Assembly (NCBI RefSeq): GCF_000406165.1 | Contig: NZ_CM001977.1 | Span: 2,803,064-2,867,063, forward strand | Direction: 5' to 3' | Origin: Dickeya zeae NCPPB 2538 | GTDB lineage: Bacteria > Pseudomonadota > Gammaproteobacteria > Enterobacterales > Enterobacteriaceae | Length of the DNA stretch: 64,000 bases | Part shown: piece by piece, positions 8,066 through 16,816 of the stretch | How the letters are laid out: each line of letters opens with the position of its first letter | Numbering within the stretch: the stretch's first letter is position 1 | Translations under genes and position numbers: made by a program | Notes under the pieces: model-generated | Databases searched by the model: none | Seen by the model: only the letters and a program-made list of their open reading frames with translations | Told to the model about the DNA's origin: nothing

Positions 8066-9199
8066 TTATTCCGTGATCCGCACTTTTTCTCCTTTATGCG
8101 CGCTGGTGGCAGCGGCCTGAAGATAGCGAATCCCCCTCATCGCAACATCGCTACCAAACACATACTCACACGCGCCGTCTTTAAGATAAGAAGCGATGTC
8201 CTCGTAATAGTTGGCGAACGCTTCTATAAATCCAGCCGGGTGCCCAGCTTTAAAACGGTGGTATCGCGCTTGTGACGCCACCAGATTATCTGGGTGAGTT
8301 CGGTCTATTACGCTGGAAATGCCATTGATATTGCTGAGTTTCAAATGTTCAGGATCCATCTGTAACCATTCCGCCGCCCCTTTGCTGCCGTAAATCCGGA
8401 TACGTAAACCGTTGCGGCACCCCAACGCCGCTTTGGTGTACCAGTAATTACACACAACCTGGTTGGTATAACCGGAAATGCAATGAACGGTATCCACAAC
8501 ATCAGGGATCTCGCCAAAACGGTGGTGTACGGCATACACGTCCTGGGCCTGCTCACCAATAATGTAATCCACCATCTGATGAGCATGAACGCCCAGATCT
8601 AATGACACGGTAGGGATCACACCATCATGCTGCCGCCAGTCTTGTGGGCGAGGTACCGCCCCACTTTTGACATGGCGCAGAAATCCCTCCTGAGGCATCT
8701 CAACCATCACCTGTCTAATCTGGCCCAGCTCACCACTGGCAATACGCTGCCTCAGTTCCCTAACCATCGGGTAGCCAGAATAGTTAAAGGTAACCAGCAA
8801 GGTTCCGTTCATTTTTTCCAGAGCATGCTGAATGGCTGCGACCTCTTCAACATTAGTGGCTAACGATTTCTCACAAATGACCGGCAATTGATGTTCAATA
8901 CAGGCAATAACAATATCTTTATGCGTCGGTGTCGGCGTCAGGATAACGACCGCATCCAGTTTACTGGCTTCCGCTTGTAAGAAACTATCCAGGTCACGAT
9001 ATACGCGATCCTCAGGGATTCCCCAGCTGGCGGCAGTCTGCTGATTAATATTCTCATGACGACTAAAGAAACCCGACACCAGTTCGAAATGGCCATCCAT
9101 TTGCGAAGCGATCTTATGTGTCTCGCCAATCGCCGAATTAATACCACCACCGATGAACCCGATTTTGAGTGCTCCCCCGGAGCTGGTTATACTTTTCAT
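8066..9199 (-). CDS. Gfo/Idh/MocA-family oxidoreductase
   Basis: NAD(P)-dependent sugar oxidoreductase of 377 residues. The N-terminal Rossmann loop is GFIGGGINSAIG at about residues 13-24, and the family EKP-like motif appears as CEKSLATN around residue 108. The C-terminal alpha/beta dimerisation domain contains SLDLGVHAHQMVDYI, which supplies the usual catalytic Asp/His region. Members act on NDP-sugars such as UDP-GlcNAc derivatives, or on free inositols and glucose. The gene overlaps the ATP-grasp gene by four bases (ATGA), indicating translational coupling and a shared pathway. I infer a role in making the nucleotide sugar for flagellin modification; the substrate is unknown. Confidence 0.82.
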   Translation of the reverse strand: MKSITSSGGALKIGFIGGGINSAIGETHKIASQMDGHFELVSGFFSRHENINQQTAASWGIPEDRVYRDLDSFLQAEASKLDAVVILTPTPTHKDIVIACIEHQLPVICEKSLATNVEEVAAIQHALEKMNGTLLVTFNYSGYPMVRELRQRIASGELGQIRQVMVEMPQEGFLRHVKSGAVPRPQDWRQHDGVIPTVSLDLGVHAHQMVDYIIGEQAQDVYAVHHRFGEIPDVVDTVHCISGYTNQVVCNYWYTKAALGCRNGLRIRIYGSKGAAEWLQMDPEHLKLSNINGISSVIDRTHPDNLVASQARYHRFKAGHPAGFIEAFANYYEDIASYLKDGACEYVFGSDVAMRGIRYLQAAATSAHKGEKVRITE

Positions 9200-10377
9200 T
9201 TCGTTTTTCCCAGAAAAGAGTGGCTCACCGTCAGATGATGTTTCAGACCCTCGGTATTACCTAACAACTGAGTTTGATCAGAAAAGGTCATAAAGACCAC
9301 CGCAGCGCGATCACCTGGAGCCGGATTCAGCATTTCACCACTTTTCTTCAATAAAACACTTTCCAGTAACTCACCGGGCAACTGGTGATAGCGCAACGCG
9401 TTAAAGATAGTCTTTTCAGATACCGATACCGTGTGTCTGGCGACATAGTGGTGGGCAGGCGGTCGCTTATTGGCAAATATCGTGGATGACGATAAAAAAG
9501 GCGCCACAAAATATTCTGCATACGGCACATCTGTGGAATAACGAATCAGCTGGCAATAAAGATCGCCCGGGCAACGTCGGGTTAGCTCAATCAGCCAAAA
9601 GTTATCACCATTGGCAATAAACTGTGTATGCAGCAAGCCATCGCATAATTTCAGATCAGCAACAATGCTGTTAATACAATCGCTCACAGCATTTTTCAGC
9701 GCTTCACTCATCTGATGGGCAATACAACTGCTATCCACCTGATAAGGGTAAACGGTGCAATATTCATTAACGAAGAACTCACAGGCTATCTCTCCATTAC
9801 GAATAAAGGCAGAGTGACTGTGCAATGAGCCTTGTTTGAACTCTTCTATCACGACTTGACCGCTTGCCGACGCCGATGCCGCCATCTGGTAAGCAGGTAA
9901 AATATCCTGCTCACATTGGACTAACGTAATGCCACGCCCGCTATAGGCATCCACAGGCTTCACTAAAATCGGGTACGAAAGTTCTCCGGCACAGGCAATA
10001 TCACGTACCGCGGTAGGAACAGGTAAGCCTTTGCGCTGAGCATAAGTACGGAATTCGTCCTTTCTCAGCAAAATGTTGGTTGTCTCAACCGAATCGAAAC
10101 CCGGCATACCTAATGATTCAGCAACCCAGGCCCCGGTTTCGTAAGACACATCCGTCACACCAGGCAGGATAATTTTAATATTTTCCTTTCTGACAATACC
10201 GAGAATTGCCTCTTTGTCCGAATAATCTTCAACAATCGACCGGGTTGCACGGATATGACCTGGATCGCCCGGTTTACCGCTACACACACCGATGGCAATC
10301 CCCTGCTCCAGGCACGCTTCCAGCAGTGGTAACGCAGAAAAACCGGCATCAAGCATTAAGGCATCTATCGTAGACAT
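9196..10377 (-). CDS. ATP-grasp enzyme (probable carboxylate-amine ligase)
   Basis: A 393-residue ATP-grasp protein. It shows an N-terminal pre-ATP-grasp fold, then the ATP-grasp core: ILVKPVDAYSGRGI (about residues 130-145) with the phosphate-gripping loop, VVIEEFKQG, and the metal-ligand segment FWLIELTRRCPGD. Such enzymes activate a carboxylate as acyl-phosphate and join it to an amine. Next to a sugar aminotransferase, the natural reading is that it acylates the new amino group of the sugar with an amino acid or hydroxy acid. Start ATG 10377 has a GAGA-type ribosome site at workable distance; ATG 10383 is an alternative. The stop overlaps the start of the oxidoreductase gene. Confidence 0.82.
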   Translation of the reverse strand: MSTIDALMLDAGFSALPLLEACLEQGIAIGVCSGKPGDPGHIRATRSIVEDYSDKEAILGIVRKENIKIILPGVTDVSYETGAWVAESLGMPGFDSVETTNILLRKDEFRTYAQRKGLPVPTAVRDIACAGELSYPILVKPVDAYSGRGITLVQCEQDILPAYQMAASASASGQVVIEEFKQGSLHSHSAFIRNGEIACEFFVNEYCTVYPYQVDSSCIAHQMSEALKNAVSDCINSIVADLKLCDGLLHTQFIANGDNFWLIELTRRCPGDLYCQLIRYSTDVPYAEYFVAPFLSSSTIFANKRPPAHHYVARHTVSVSEKTIFNALRYHQLPGELLESVLLKKSGEMLNPAPGDRAAVVFMTFSDQTQLLGNTEGLKHHLTVSHSFLGKTK

Positions 10378-10463
10378 ATCCATTCTCTGTTACAAAATTT
10401 CAGGTATCTCCTGAGGAGATAAGCCCCCTGCTCGCGTTCAGTCGCGATAAGGAGAGCGGTTCA

Positions 10464-11591
10464 TTAACACACGTTTTCATTCAACGTGCGTTCGATAATC
10501 TCAATGATGCGATCCTGGTCTTCAGTTTCCAGCCCTGGGTAAATAGGAAGGCACAATACTGAGTTGGCCACATTCGTCGCTACAGGCAAGTTAGCGGCAC
10601 TCGCGCTGTTAATACCACGGTACATTGGGAAACTGCTGATTAACGGATAGAAATACCGGCGAGACATAATGCCCTGCGCTTTTAACGCACTATATAGCTT
10701 TTCTCGAGTATCGAATGAGCAATCATCCATAAAGAGCGGGAAATAGGCATAATTCCAGTCAATTGAGTCAGGTACACTCAGCGTTGTTAAACCATTAATC
10801 CGGGCCAACCCGTCACGATAATAGTGATAAATGTGTTTTCTATCTTCCAGCGCCTGATCAATATATTTCAGTTGCAGTAAGCCAAACGCGGCCTGCACTT
10901 CGTTCATCTTGCCGTTAATACCGGGCGCAACAACAGTCGTTTCATCCGCAAAACCAAAATTTTTCAGATAATCAATCCGTTTCTTCATTTTCGCATCAGG
11001 GCAGATAATCGCACCGCCTTCGATGGTGTTGAATACCTTAGTTGCATGAAAACTCAGAATAGAGAGATCGCCGTAATTCAGAATACTGGTTCCCTCTTTT
11101 TTTACGCCAAAAGAGTGCGCTGCGTCATAAATCACTTTCAGACCATATACATCGGCAATTTCCTGAATTTTATCCACATCACAAGGAATACCGTAGCAAT
11201 GCACAGGAAGAATAGCGGACGTAAGTGGCGTAATCGCCTCTTCGATCTTTTTAGGATCTAGATTACAGGTGACCGGATCGATATCCACAAAGACAGGCTT
11301 CAGGTTATTCCACAATAACGAATGCGATGTCGCCACAAACGAATAAGGCGTGGTGATAACCTCACCAGTGATACGCAACGCCTGCAATGCCGTCAGCAGC
11401 GCCAGCGTGCCATTGGTAAACAAGCACAGGTGCTTAACACCCAGATACTCGGCCAATACCTGCTCAAGCTGTTGGTGAAAAGGCCCACCATTTGTCAGGT
11501 ACTTGTTATCCCATATCTTTTCCAGATAAGGCATAAACTCATCAAGCTGAGGCAGTAAAGGGCTCGTTACATAGATATTCTTGCTCATCAT
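10464..11591 (-). CDS. DegT/DnrJ/EryC1/StrS sugar aminotransferase (VioA-like)
   Basis: PLP-dependent aminotransferase of 375 residues that would convert a nucleotide-linked 4- or 3-keto-6-deoxy sugar to the amino sugar. The catalytic lysine lies in SFHATKVFNTIEGGA (about K184); other family marks are FTNGTLALLTAL (cofactor phosphate), VIYDAAHSFG and GINGKMNEVQAAFGLLQL. It resembles VioA/FdtB-type enzymes acting on dTDP-sugars; VioA makes dTDP-viosamine, used in Pseudomonas syringae flagellin glycans. The start is ATG 11591 or 11588 after AGGTGA. It sits between the large transferase gene and the ATP-grasp gene. The rmlAB genes that would supply dTDP-4-keto-6-deoxyglucose are not in this window. 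Confidence 0.87.
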   Translation of the reverse strand: MMSKNIYVTSPLLPQLDEFMPYLEKIWDNKYLTNGGPFHQQLEQVLAEYLGVKHLCLFTNGTLALLTALQALRITGEVITTPYSFVATSHSLLWNNLKPVFVDIDPVTCNLDPKKIEEAITPLTSAILPVHCYGIPCDVDKIQEIADVYGLKVIYDAAHSFGVKKEGTSILNYGDLSILSFHATKVFNTIEGGAIICPDAKMKKRIDYLKNFGFADETTVVAPGINGKMNEVQAAFGLLQLKYIDQALEDRKHIYHYYRDGLARINGLTTLSVPDSIDWNYAYFPLFMDDCSFDTREKLYSALKAQGIMSRRYFYPLISSFPMYRGINSASAANLPVATNVANSVLCLPIYPGLETEDQDRIIEIIERTLNENVC

Positions 11592-11709
11592 TCACCTGTC
11601 CTTGCGCTTATGTCGCCATGCATAACGCAGCGTTATCTATTTTTTATCGCTATCACTGCTCCCGCCACACCTTGCCACACAGACGAAAACAGCGGTACCT
11701 TCGTCAGTT

Positions 11710-14700
11710 TTATGACTCACTTTCCCAGTCAATGCTGAATGAGCTGGGCTCTTTTCCTTCGCAATAAATCTGCCATGCATTACGTATCGCATGTTCGAAA
11801 TACACAGACGGAGACAGGACGGAATTCATTCTGGCGGCAATGCGTCCCCGAATACCGGCACGCACATCACTCAGTTTTTCCAACGACTGGCTCCAGTACA
11901 ACGCCTTTTGGAGAAACTCGTCTTCACTCGTCGAGATAAAATCATCCAGCCCCAGAATGCGCATCGTGACACTGCCTTGTCGTGAGGCAATAGACTCCCC
12001 TTCACGGGTCAGTACAGGAACCCCCATCCAGGCCGCATGACTCACCGTCGTTCCGCCGGTATACGGATAGGTATCCAGCAGCAGATCCACTTCGCGGTGC
12101 ATTCCCAAATACTCTTTCAGGCCGGTTCGCATGCGGAAAGATAGCTGCTCCTCGTTGACACCACACTCAAGCAGTCGCGTACGGAAATAATCTATTGTTT
12201 CCTGGCCCGTCATGTATCCCATGATCAGACGAGAATTCGGTATCGTCGTCAGGACCTTAGCCCATAAAGCCAGTGTTTCATCAGAAATTTTCTGCGGGCG
12301 GTTAAAACTGGCAAACGTCAGATAGCCATTCTTTAAGGCCGGAAGCTCGTTTACATCCGGGCTGTCTTTAACTGGCTCAAAGTATTTAACCGAGGGCAAA
12401 TAAATGATTTTTTCTGTCAGATACGGATCCAGTGCCCCACCTTGACGGTAATGCACATCAAGCAGAATGTAGTCAACCGTCTTCATCCCCGTGGTGCCGG
12501 GATAACCAATCCAGGTCATCTGGATCGGTGCAGGCTTCAGTGCTAAAACAGGCAGGCGGTTATACGCTGTATGGCCGGACAGATCGATCAGGATGTCTAT
12601 CTCATCCTGATTGATGAGCATCGCCAATTCCAGATCGCCCATCTTATCGACGTTATGCCAATTGGCCGCAGTCTGTTTTAAACTTTCAGCCTTTGCATCA
12701 TTACGTTGAAAACTTGAATAGGCGTAAAGAGAGAATAGATTGCGATCAAGCGAATTCCAGATAGGTTCCAGGAAGTTAGTTACCGGATGATCACCAAAAT
12801 CGCCGGAAATAAAACCAATACGTAACGGGCGTTGGCTATCTTTGTTCTGTATATAACTAAAGTGCTGATGATAATTCGCAGCAGCGGCTTCAACGCGGTT
12901 ACCAAATAAGACATGCTCCTGATACAACGCTTGCGGCGTCACGTCGACATCATGGGACAGCCCCAGTAACAAGTTACTGTACAGATGGAACGCCTCTGGC
13001 ATCAATTCAATCGTTTTACGGTGATACTTGATGGCGTCCTTACGGCCCAGATTATGGCAAATCATCCCCATATGGCTGATAAAGTTGGGGTTTTCAGGGT
13101 CTATTTGTAGTGCTTTTTCCATACAAATAAACGCCGAATCAAGGTTATGGGTAATGTTCAACAATACCGCCAACGTATCCCATGCCAGTCCTTTTCGCTT
13201 ATCGCAACGCAGTACCTTTCTGGTCAGTGCCATGCCATGGTGCCATTCATTCTTTTTCCAGAAGCACACCGATAAATCGACATAGAAATCCCAGTTAAAA
13301 GGCATCAATGCGATGGCCCGGGTAATGACGCCCAGTGCGCCATCAAAATCGCCGGTGCGCACATAGGTATTCACGAAGGGGTACCAGACACTCAGGTTAT
13401 CTGGGTAAGTACTAATAATTTCTTCTGCTTTCGTTCTGACTTCAGCGAAATGCCCCAGCGCAGTGAGGCGATCCATCTCTTCGTATACCTTGCGACTAAG
13501 CGGATTCTTATCCTGTAGTTTATTCTTTTTATGTGTCACGGGCTTTTCTGGTTCGATGAAGCCACCCGCATTCGTTTCACTGACGTACACCACCAGTGAC
13601 TGAATATAGACGGCAACCTGCGTGGCATCCGCTTTTACTATCGCTTCCTGCAGGTAATCTCGCCATGCCCGTGGCGTTCCCCATACCACGCCTTTATTAC
13701 GTAACGCCCAGAGTTGGCTATAAAAGGCGTTGTCGTTATCCTTAAGCGATGGGGGTAAATGCTGCAGAAAAAGTCGCTCATCACTATCGAGTGAAACCGG
13801 CTCATGCCAAAAATTGAATGCCAGGTCAGTTGTAGCAAGCCCTGGCAACCCGGTCAGCGTCTTGTGTCGGCTGTTACGATAAGGACAATTCCCTATCCGA
13901 ACGTAAACACCGTCGATCCCTTTTGCAAACAAACTTCTGAGCGCATCCAGCACATCCTGCTGGTGATTATCCGTTTCTTTTTCCGGGAAACGCGTATTAA
14001 AGACCAATTGTTCCAGACTCAGGCTGGCAGGCCAAGACTCACCTAACGCATCGAGAATACTTAAAACCACTGGGTTGTCAGTACTGATGGTTTCGCCGGT
14101 ACTGGAGGTGTGGGCGTTTAATATTCTATTGCCATCGGCTCTGACACGTTGGAAATTTCCAGCCCAATTGAAATCTGCAAGTTTTGCCAGATCAGGCCCG
14201 GACAGGATATCGCCTGCGCGTTCCTGCGGAACCAGTATGCTAAAACGCTGAGAACGGTTGACAGCGAAATCCAGATACTGCTGGCGCAAATAGACCGTAT
14301 TTTCAGGGCAAATCGTCTCATGCAAATGCGAAACCTGATCGCCATAATGCTCCGCCAGCTCGGTGTATGCGCGAACATCTCCTACATAGGAGAAGCCAGC
14401 CTGCGTAATTTGTGAATAGAAATCAACAAAATAGCAAGGCTGATTCAGCCCTTGTAGATAGAGCAACGCGAAGTCTACATCAGACTGTTTTTCAGCTTGT
14501 TCAATGAACGATTTCAGTGCGGCATTTTGAGGGTTATCCGGCGCAGTCCCTAAAGACATGTAGGTCAACATGGCTCGGGCACTGGCATTCGCCGTCTGTT
14601 CATCGCTAGCAAGACCGCTATGAAGCTGAATAGCATCCCGTAGAATTTCGCCGGTTTTCCATCCTGGGTAAGTATTGTAGCAATAGCAGACAATGCCTTC

Positions 14701-15162
14701 AGTTGTCAGATGCTGATGGCAGAATCGCAGCAAAGCATCTCGCGTTTCACCGCCAATGAGACTAAACAAACCGTGGATAATAATGTAATCGAATGTCCCA
14801 GGATCGCAGGCCAGTAGAGACTCCAGGTCCAGTGCGAATAATGCAATGTTCTCCAATTCGAGCTGCTGTATCAGTCCGTTGCCTTTTTCAATTTGCTCCG
14901 CATCAAGATCGACCCCGACAGCCTGCGCCTGTGGATTTGCCAGCGCAAAAGGCAACAAATTGCCACCATCTTTACACCCAATCTCAAGTACACGCGCCTT
15001 TTCCGGCGCAGCGGACTTGATGCCGTAAAGATGTGCTGTGGCTTGCAAATGAAAGGGGGCAGTGTGAGGGATGGGAGGTGACATCGAACTCAGTGGTGCT
15101 TTACCAGTATCTTCACCCAGGTCAGTATTATTCGCTAAAGGCTGTGTATCTGGCATGGTCAC
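11710..15162 (-). CDS. Methyltransferase-TPR-OGT-like (GT41) fusion, probable flagellin glycosyltransferase
   Basis: A 1150-residue multidomain protein. Residues ~50-200 are a class I SAM methyltransferase (VLEIGCKDGGN at ~57, DYIIIHGLF), followed to ~320 by a region like methyltransferase regulatory domains. Residues ~560-750 hold TPR helices (PFNWDFYVDLSVCFWKKNEW, IDPENPNFISHMG). From ~778 the C terminus is a SPINDLY/O-GlcNAc-transferase-type GT41 domain: RIGFISGDFGDHPV with the active-site-region histidine, LIDLSGHT, APIQMTWIGYPGTTG, FASFNRPQKIS with the lysine that contacts the nucleotide diphosphate, and DTYPYTGGTTVSHAAWMG. No signal peptide. The start is a GTG at 15162, seven bases after AAGGAA; ATG 15156 has a poorer site. 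The first gene of the island, directly after fliC, it is the best candidate to attach the first sugar to flagellin Ser/Thr in the cytoplasm. Confidence 0.85.
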   Translation of the reverse strand: MTMPDTQPLANNTDLGEDTGKAPLSSMSPPIPHTAPFHLQATAHLYGIKSAAPEKARVLEIGCKDGGNLLPFALANPQAQAVGVDLDAEQIEKGNGLIQQLELENIALFALDLESLLACDPGTFDYIIIHGLFSLIGGETRDALLRFCHQHLTTEGIVCYCYNTYPGWKTGEILRDAIQLHSGLASDEQTANASARAMLTYMSLGTAPDNPQNAALKSFIEQAEKQSDVDFALLYLQGLNQPCYFVDFYSQITQAGFSYVGDVRAYTELAEHYGDQVSHLHETICPENTVYLRQQYLDFAVNRSQRFSILVPQERAGDILSGPDLAKLADFNWAGNFQRVRADGNRILNAHTSSTGETISTDNPVVLSILDALGESWPASLSLEQLVFNTRFPEKETDNHQQDVLDALRSLFAKGIDGVYVRIGNCPYRNSRHKTLTGLPGLATTDLAFNFWHEPVSLDSDERLFLQHLPPSLKDNDNAFYSQLWALRNKGVVWGTPRAWRDYLQEAIVKADATQVAVYIQSLVVYVSETNAGGFIEPEKPVTHKKNKLQDKNPLSRKVYEEMDRLTALGHFAEVRTKAEEIISTYPDNLSVWYPFVNTYVRTGDFDGALGVITRAIALMPFNWDFYVDLSVCFWKKNEWHHGMALTRKVLRCDKRKGLAWDTLAVLLNITHNLDSAFICMEKALQIDPENPNFISHMGMICHNLGRKDAIKYHRKTIELMPEAFHLYSNLLLGLSHDVDVTPQALYQEHVLFGNRVEAAAANYHQHFSYIQNKDSQRPLRIGFISGDFGDHPVTNFLEPIWNSLDRNLFSLYAYSSFQRNDAKAESLKQTAANWHNVDKMGDLELAMLINQDEIDILIDLSGHTAYNRLPVLALKPAPIQMTWIGYPGTTGMKTVDYILLDVHYRQGGALDPYLTEKIIYLPSVKYFEPVKDSPDVNELPALKNGYLTFASFNRPQKISDETLALWAKVLTTIPNSRLIMGYMTGQETIDYFRTRLLECGVNEEQLSFRMRTGLKEYLGMHREVDLLLDTYPYTGGTTVSHAAWMGVPVLTREGESIASRQGSVTMRILGLDDFISTSEDEFLQKALYWSQSLEKLSDVRAGIRGRIAARMNSVLSPSVYFEHAIRNAWQIYCEGKEPSSFSIDWESES

Positions 15163-15328
15163 AAGGCATTTCCTTCAATACTTTATGCGGAGATAAAATT
15201 GCTTCCAGTATATAAGAAAACCTTTTTCACCAATCCTCTGAGCATCAAATTATAACTTCCCTATTTCATCGCTTAAGAAGTCGATTTTTATTCTGATAAT
15301 TTTATTTATCGCGATAACATCACAGAAT

Positions 15329-15356
15329 AAAAAAACCAACCCCGAAGGGTTGGTTT
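15329..15356 (-). terminator. fliC intrinsic terminator
   Basis: A perfect 10-bp stem (AAACCAACCC / GGGTTGGTTT) closed by a TTCG tetraloop on the minus strand and followed by a seven-U run. It lies 28 bases after the fliC stop and should insulate the very strong fliC transcript from the glycosylation island. Confidence 0.92.
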
Positions 15357-15383
15357 CTGAATTCATCACTGCGTAAACCGAGA

Positions 15384-16226
15384 TTACTGCAACAGTTTCA
15401 GAACAGTCTGCGGAACCTGGTTAGCCTGAGCCAGTACTGAAGTACCAGCCTGCTGCAGAATCTGCGCACGGCTCATGTTAGATACTTCGGTCGCGTAGTC
15501 AGCATCCTGAATACGGCTACGAGCACCGCTCAGGTTGTTGATGGTGTTGCTCAGGTTGTCAATGGTAGACTGGAAGCGGTTCAGAGTCGCACCAATGTTT
15601 GCCTTAGCGGTGTTGACGGTCTGCAGAGCAGTATCAATTGCCGCAACCAGTGCAGTAGCGCCAGCAGCATTAGATACGTCGGTATTGGTAGCGGTGATAC
15701 CCAGGCCACCAGCAGTTGCGTTGATCAGTGCAGAGCTACCAACAGAGATGGAGTCGTTAGAAGTGGTACCAGCACCAACCTGAATGTTGAAGCCAGTAGC
15801 GGTAACAGAACCGTCCAGCAGTTTTTTGCCGTTGAAGTTTGCGCTGGCAGCAACACGGTTGATTTCGTCAACACGACGGTTGATTTCAGTCTGGATTGCA
15901 GAACGGTCGTTAGTACCGTTGGTGTCGTTCGCTGCCTGTACGGCCAGTTCACGGATACGCTGCAAGTTGTCGTTGATGGTGTCCAGGTTACCTTCAGCGG
16001 TCTGAACCAGAGACACACCGTCGTTGGCGTTTTTGGAAGCCTGGGTCAGACCTTTGATCTGAGCAGTCATGCCGTTAACGATACCAGAGCCTGCTGCGTT
16101 GTCTTTGGCGCTGTTGATAGCCAGACCAGAGGACAGACGTTCGATAGCAGTCTGCAGGGAAGATTGAGATTTGTTCAGGTTGGACTGGGCCAACAGCGAC
16201 ATGCTGTTAGTATTAATGACTGCCAT
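15384..16226 (-). CDS. fliC: Flagellin
   Basis: Filament subunit, 280 residues, exported by the flagellar type III system. The N-terminal D0/D1 (AQSNLNKSQSSLQTAIERLS, then AVQAANDTNGTNDRSAIQ) and C-terminal D1/D0 (ARSRIQDADYATEVSNMS, ending PQTVLKLLQ) are typical enterobacterial flagellin. The central variable region is only about 100 residues, so D2/D3 are essentially missing compared with the ~500-residue E. coli FliC. That short centre is rich in Ser/Thr (for example TATGFN, GTTSNDS, SVGSS), plausible O-glycosylation sites for the adjacent island. An AAGGA site precedes the ATG. It is transcribed alone from a sigma-28 promoter at 16296-16322 and ends at a strong terminator. Confidence 0.98.
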   Translation of the reverse strand: MAVINTNSMSLLAQSNLNKSQSSLQTAIERLSSGLAINSAKDNAAGSGIVNGMTAQIKGLTQASKNANDGVSLVQTAEGNLDTINDNLQRIRELAVQAANDTNGTNDRSAIQTEINRRVDEINRVAASANFNGKKLLDGSVTATGFNIQVGAGTTSNDSISVGSSALINATAGGLGITATNTDVSNAAGATALVAAIDTALQTVNTAKANIGATLNRFQSTIDNLSNTINNLSGARSRIQDADYATEVSNMSRAQILQQAGTSVLAQANQVPQTVLKLLQ

Positions 16227-16295
16227 AATTGTATTCCTTTCATCTCTATTAATGGGGATGGGCTGTTGCCCCCGGTGTCATCACCGTCACTAACT

Positions 16296-16322
16296 GTATC
16301 GGCCGGGGTAAAACAACCTTTA
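16296..16322 (-). promoter_or_regulatory. Sigma-28 promoter of fliC
   Basis: On the minus strand TAAAGGTT, 11 bases, GCCGATAC: seven of eight matches at both elements of the sigma-28 consensus (TAAAGTTT-N11-GCCGATAA). It lies 70 bases upstream of the fliC ATG. Confidence 0.93.
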
Positions 16323-16752
16323 GTTTTTTTTGAAATTTCCGCTGATCCCTTAAAAACCCAGACTGGACGGCCTTTGCAAAGATGAGATGAAGGGGAAAAG
16401 GCGATGATAGAATACGCTAACCACGTACATCTTATATAAATGGCGGCTTATTAGACCATCTAAAAGGCCAACCGGATAAAAGTTCACCATACACAATTAC
16501 ACATCGCCTTTGTTGATGTCTCGTTGCTGATGTCATATCAAAAGACCATGGATGGAAAACACGCGTACTATTTGATTGATAGCCAGTGTCCAGACGCACG
16601 ACATCCGATGTACCACTTGCCCGGCCATGAGCACCAACGCAGTACTGTTTCTTTGCATTACGTTCATAATACCGTGATAGAGTCACCAGAGTATGTTGGT
16701 GTGATGGAAATCAAGGCGATTAACGATTACGCTGAAATTTACATTACGCCCG
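16323..16752. other. Gene-free fliC-fliD interval
   Basis: About 430 bases between the divergent fliC and fliD promoters. I see no gene with a ribosome site. An open frame starting at 16524 on the plus strand runs through the fliD promoter into the fliD start and is not credible. Confidence 0.5.
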
Positions 16753-16779
16753 TAAACTTTTCGGATACAGTGCCGATAA
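16753..16779 (+). promoter_or_regulatory. Sigma-28 promoter of fliD
   Basis: TAAACTTT, 11 bases, GCCGATAA: a perfect -10 element and seven of eight at -35, with canonical spacing. It lies 37 bases before the fliD ATG. Confidence 0.94.
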
Positions 16780-16816
16780 GATTGTCAGTTCACAATTTCA
16801 ATGCAAGGGTATTCCT

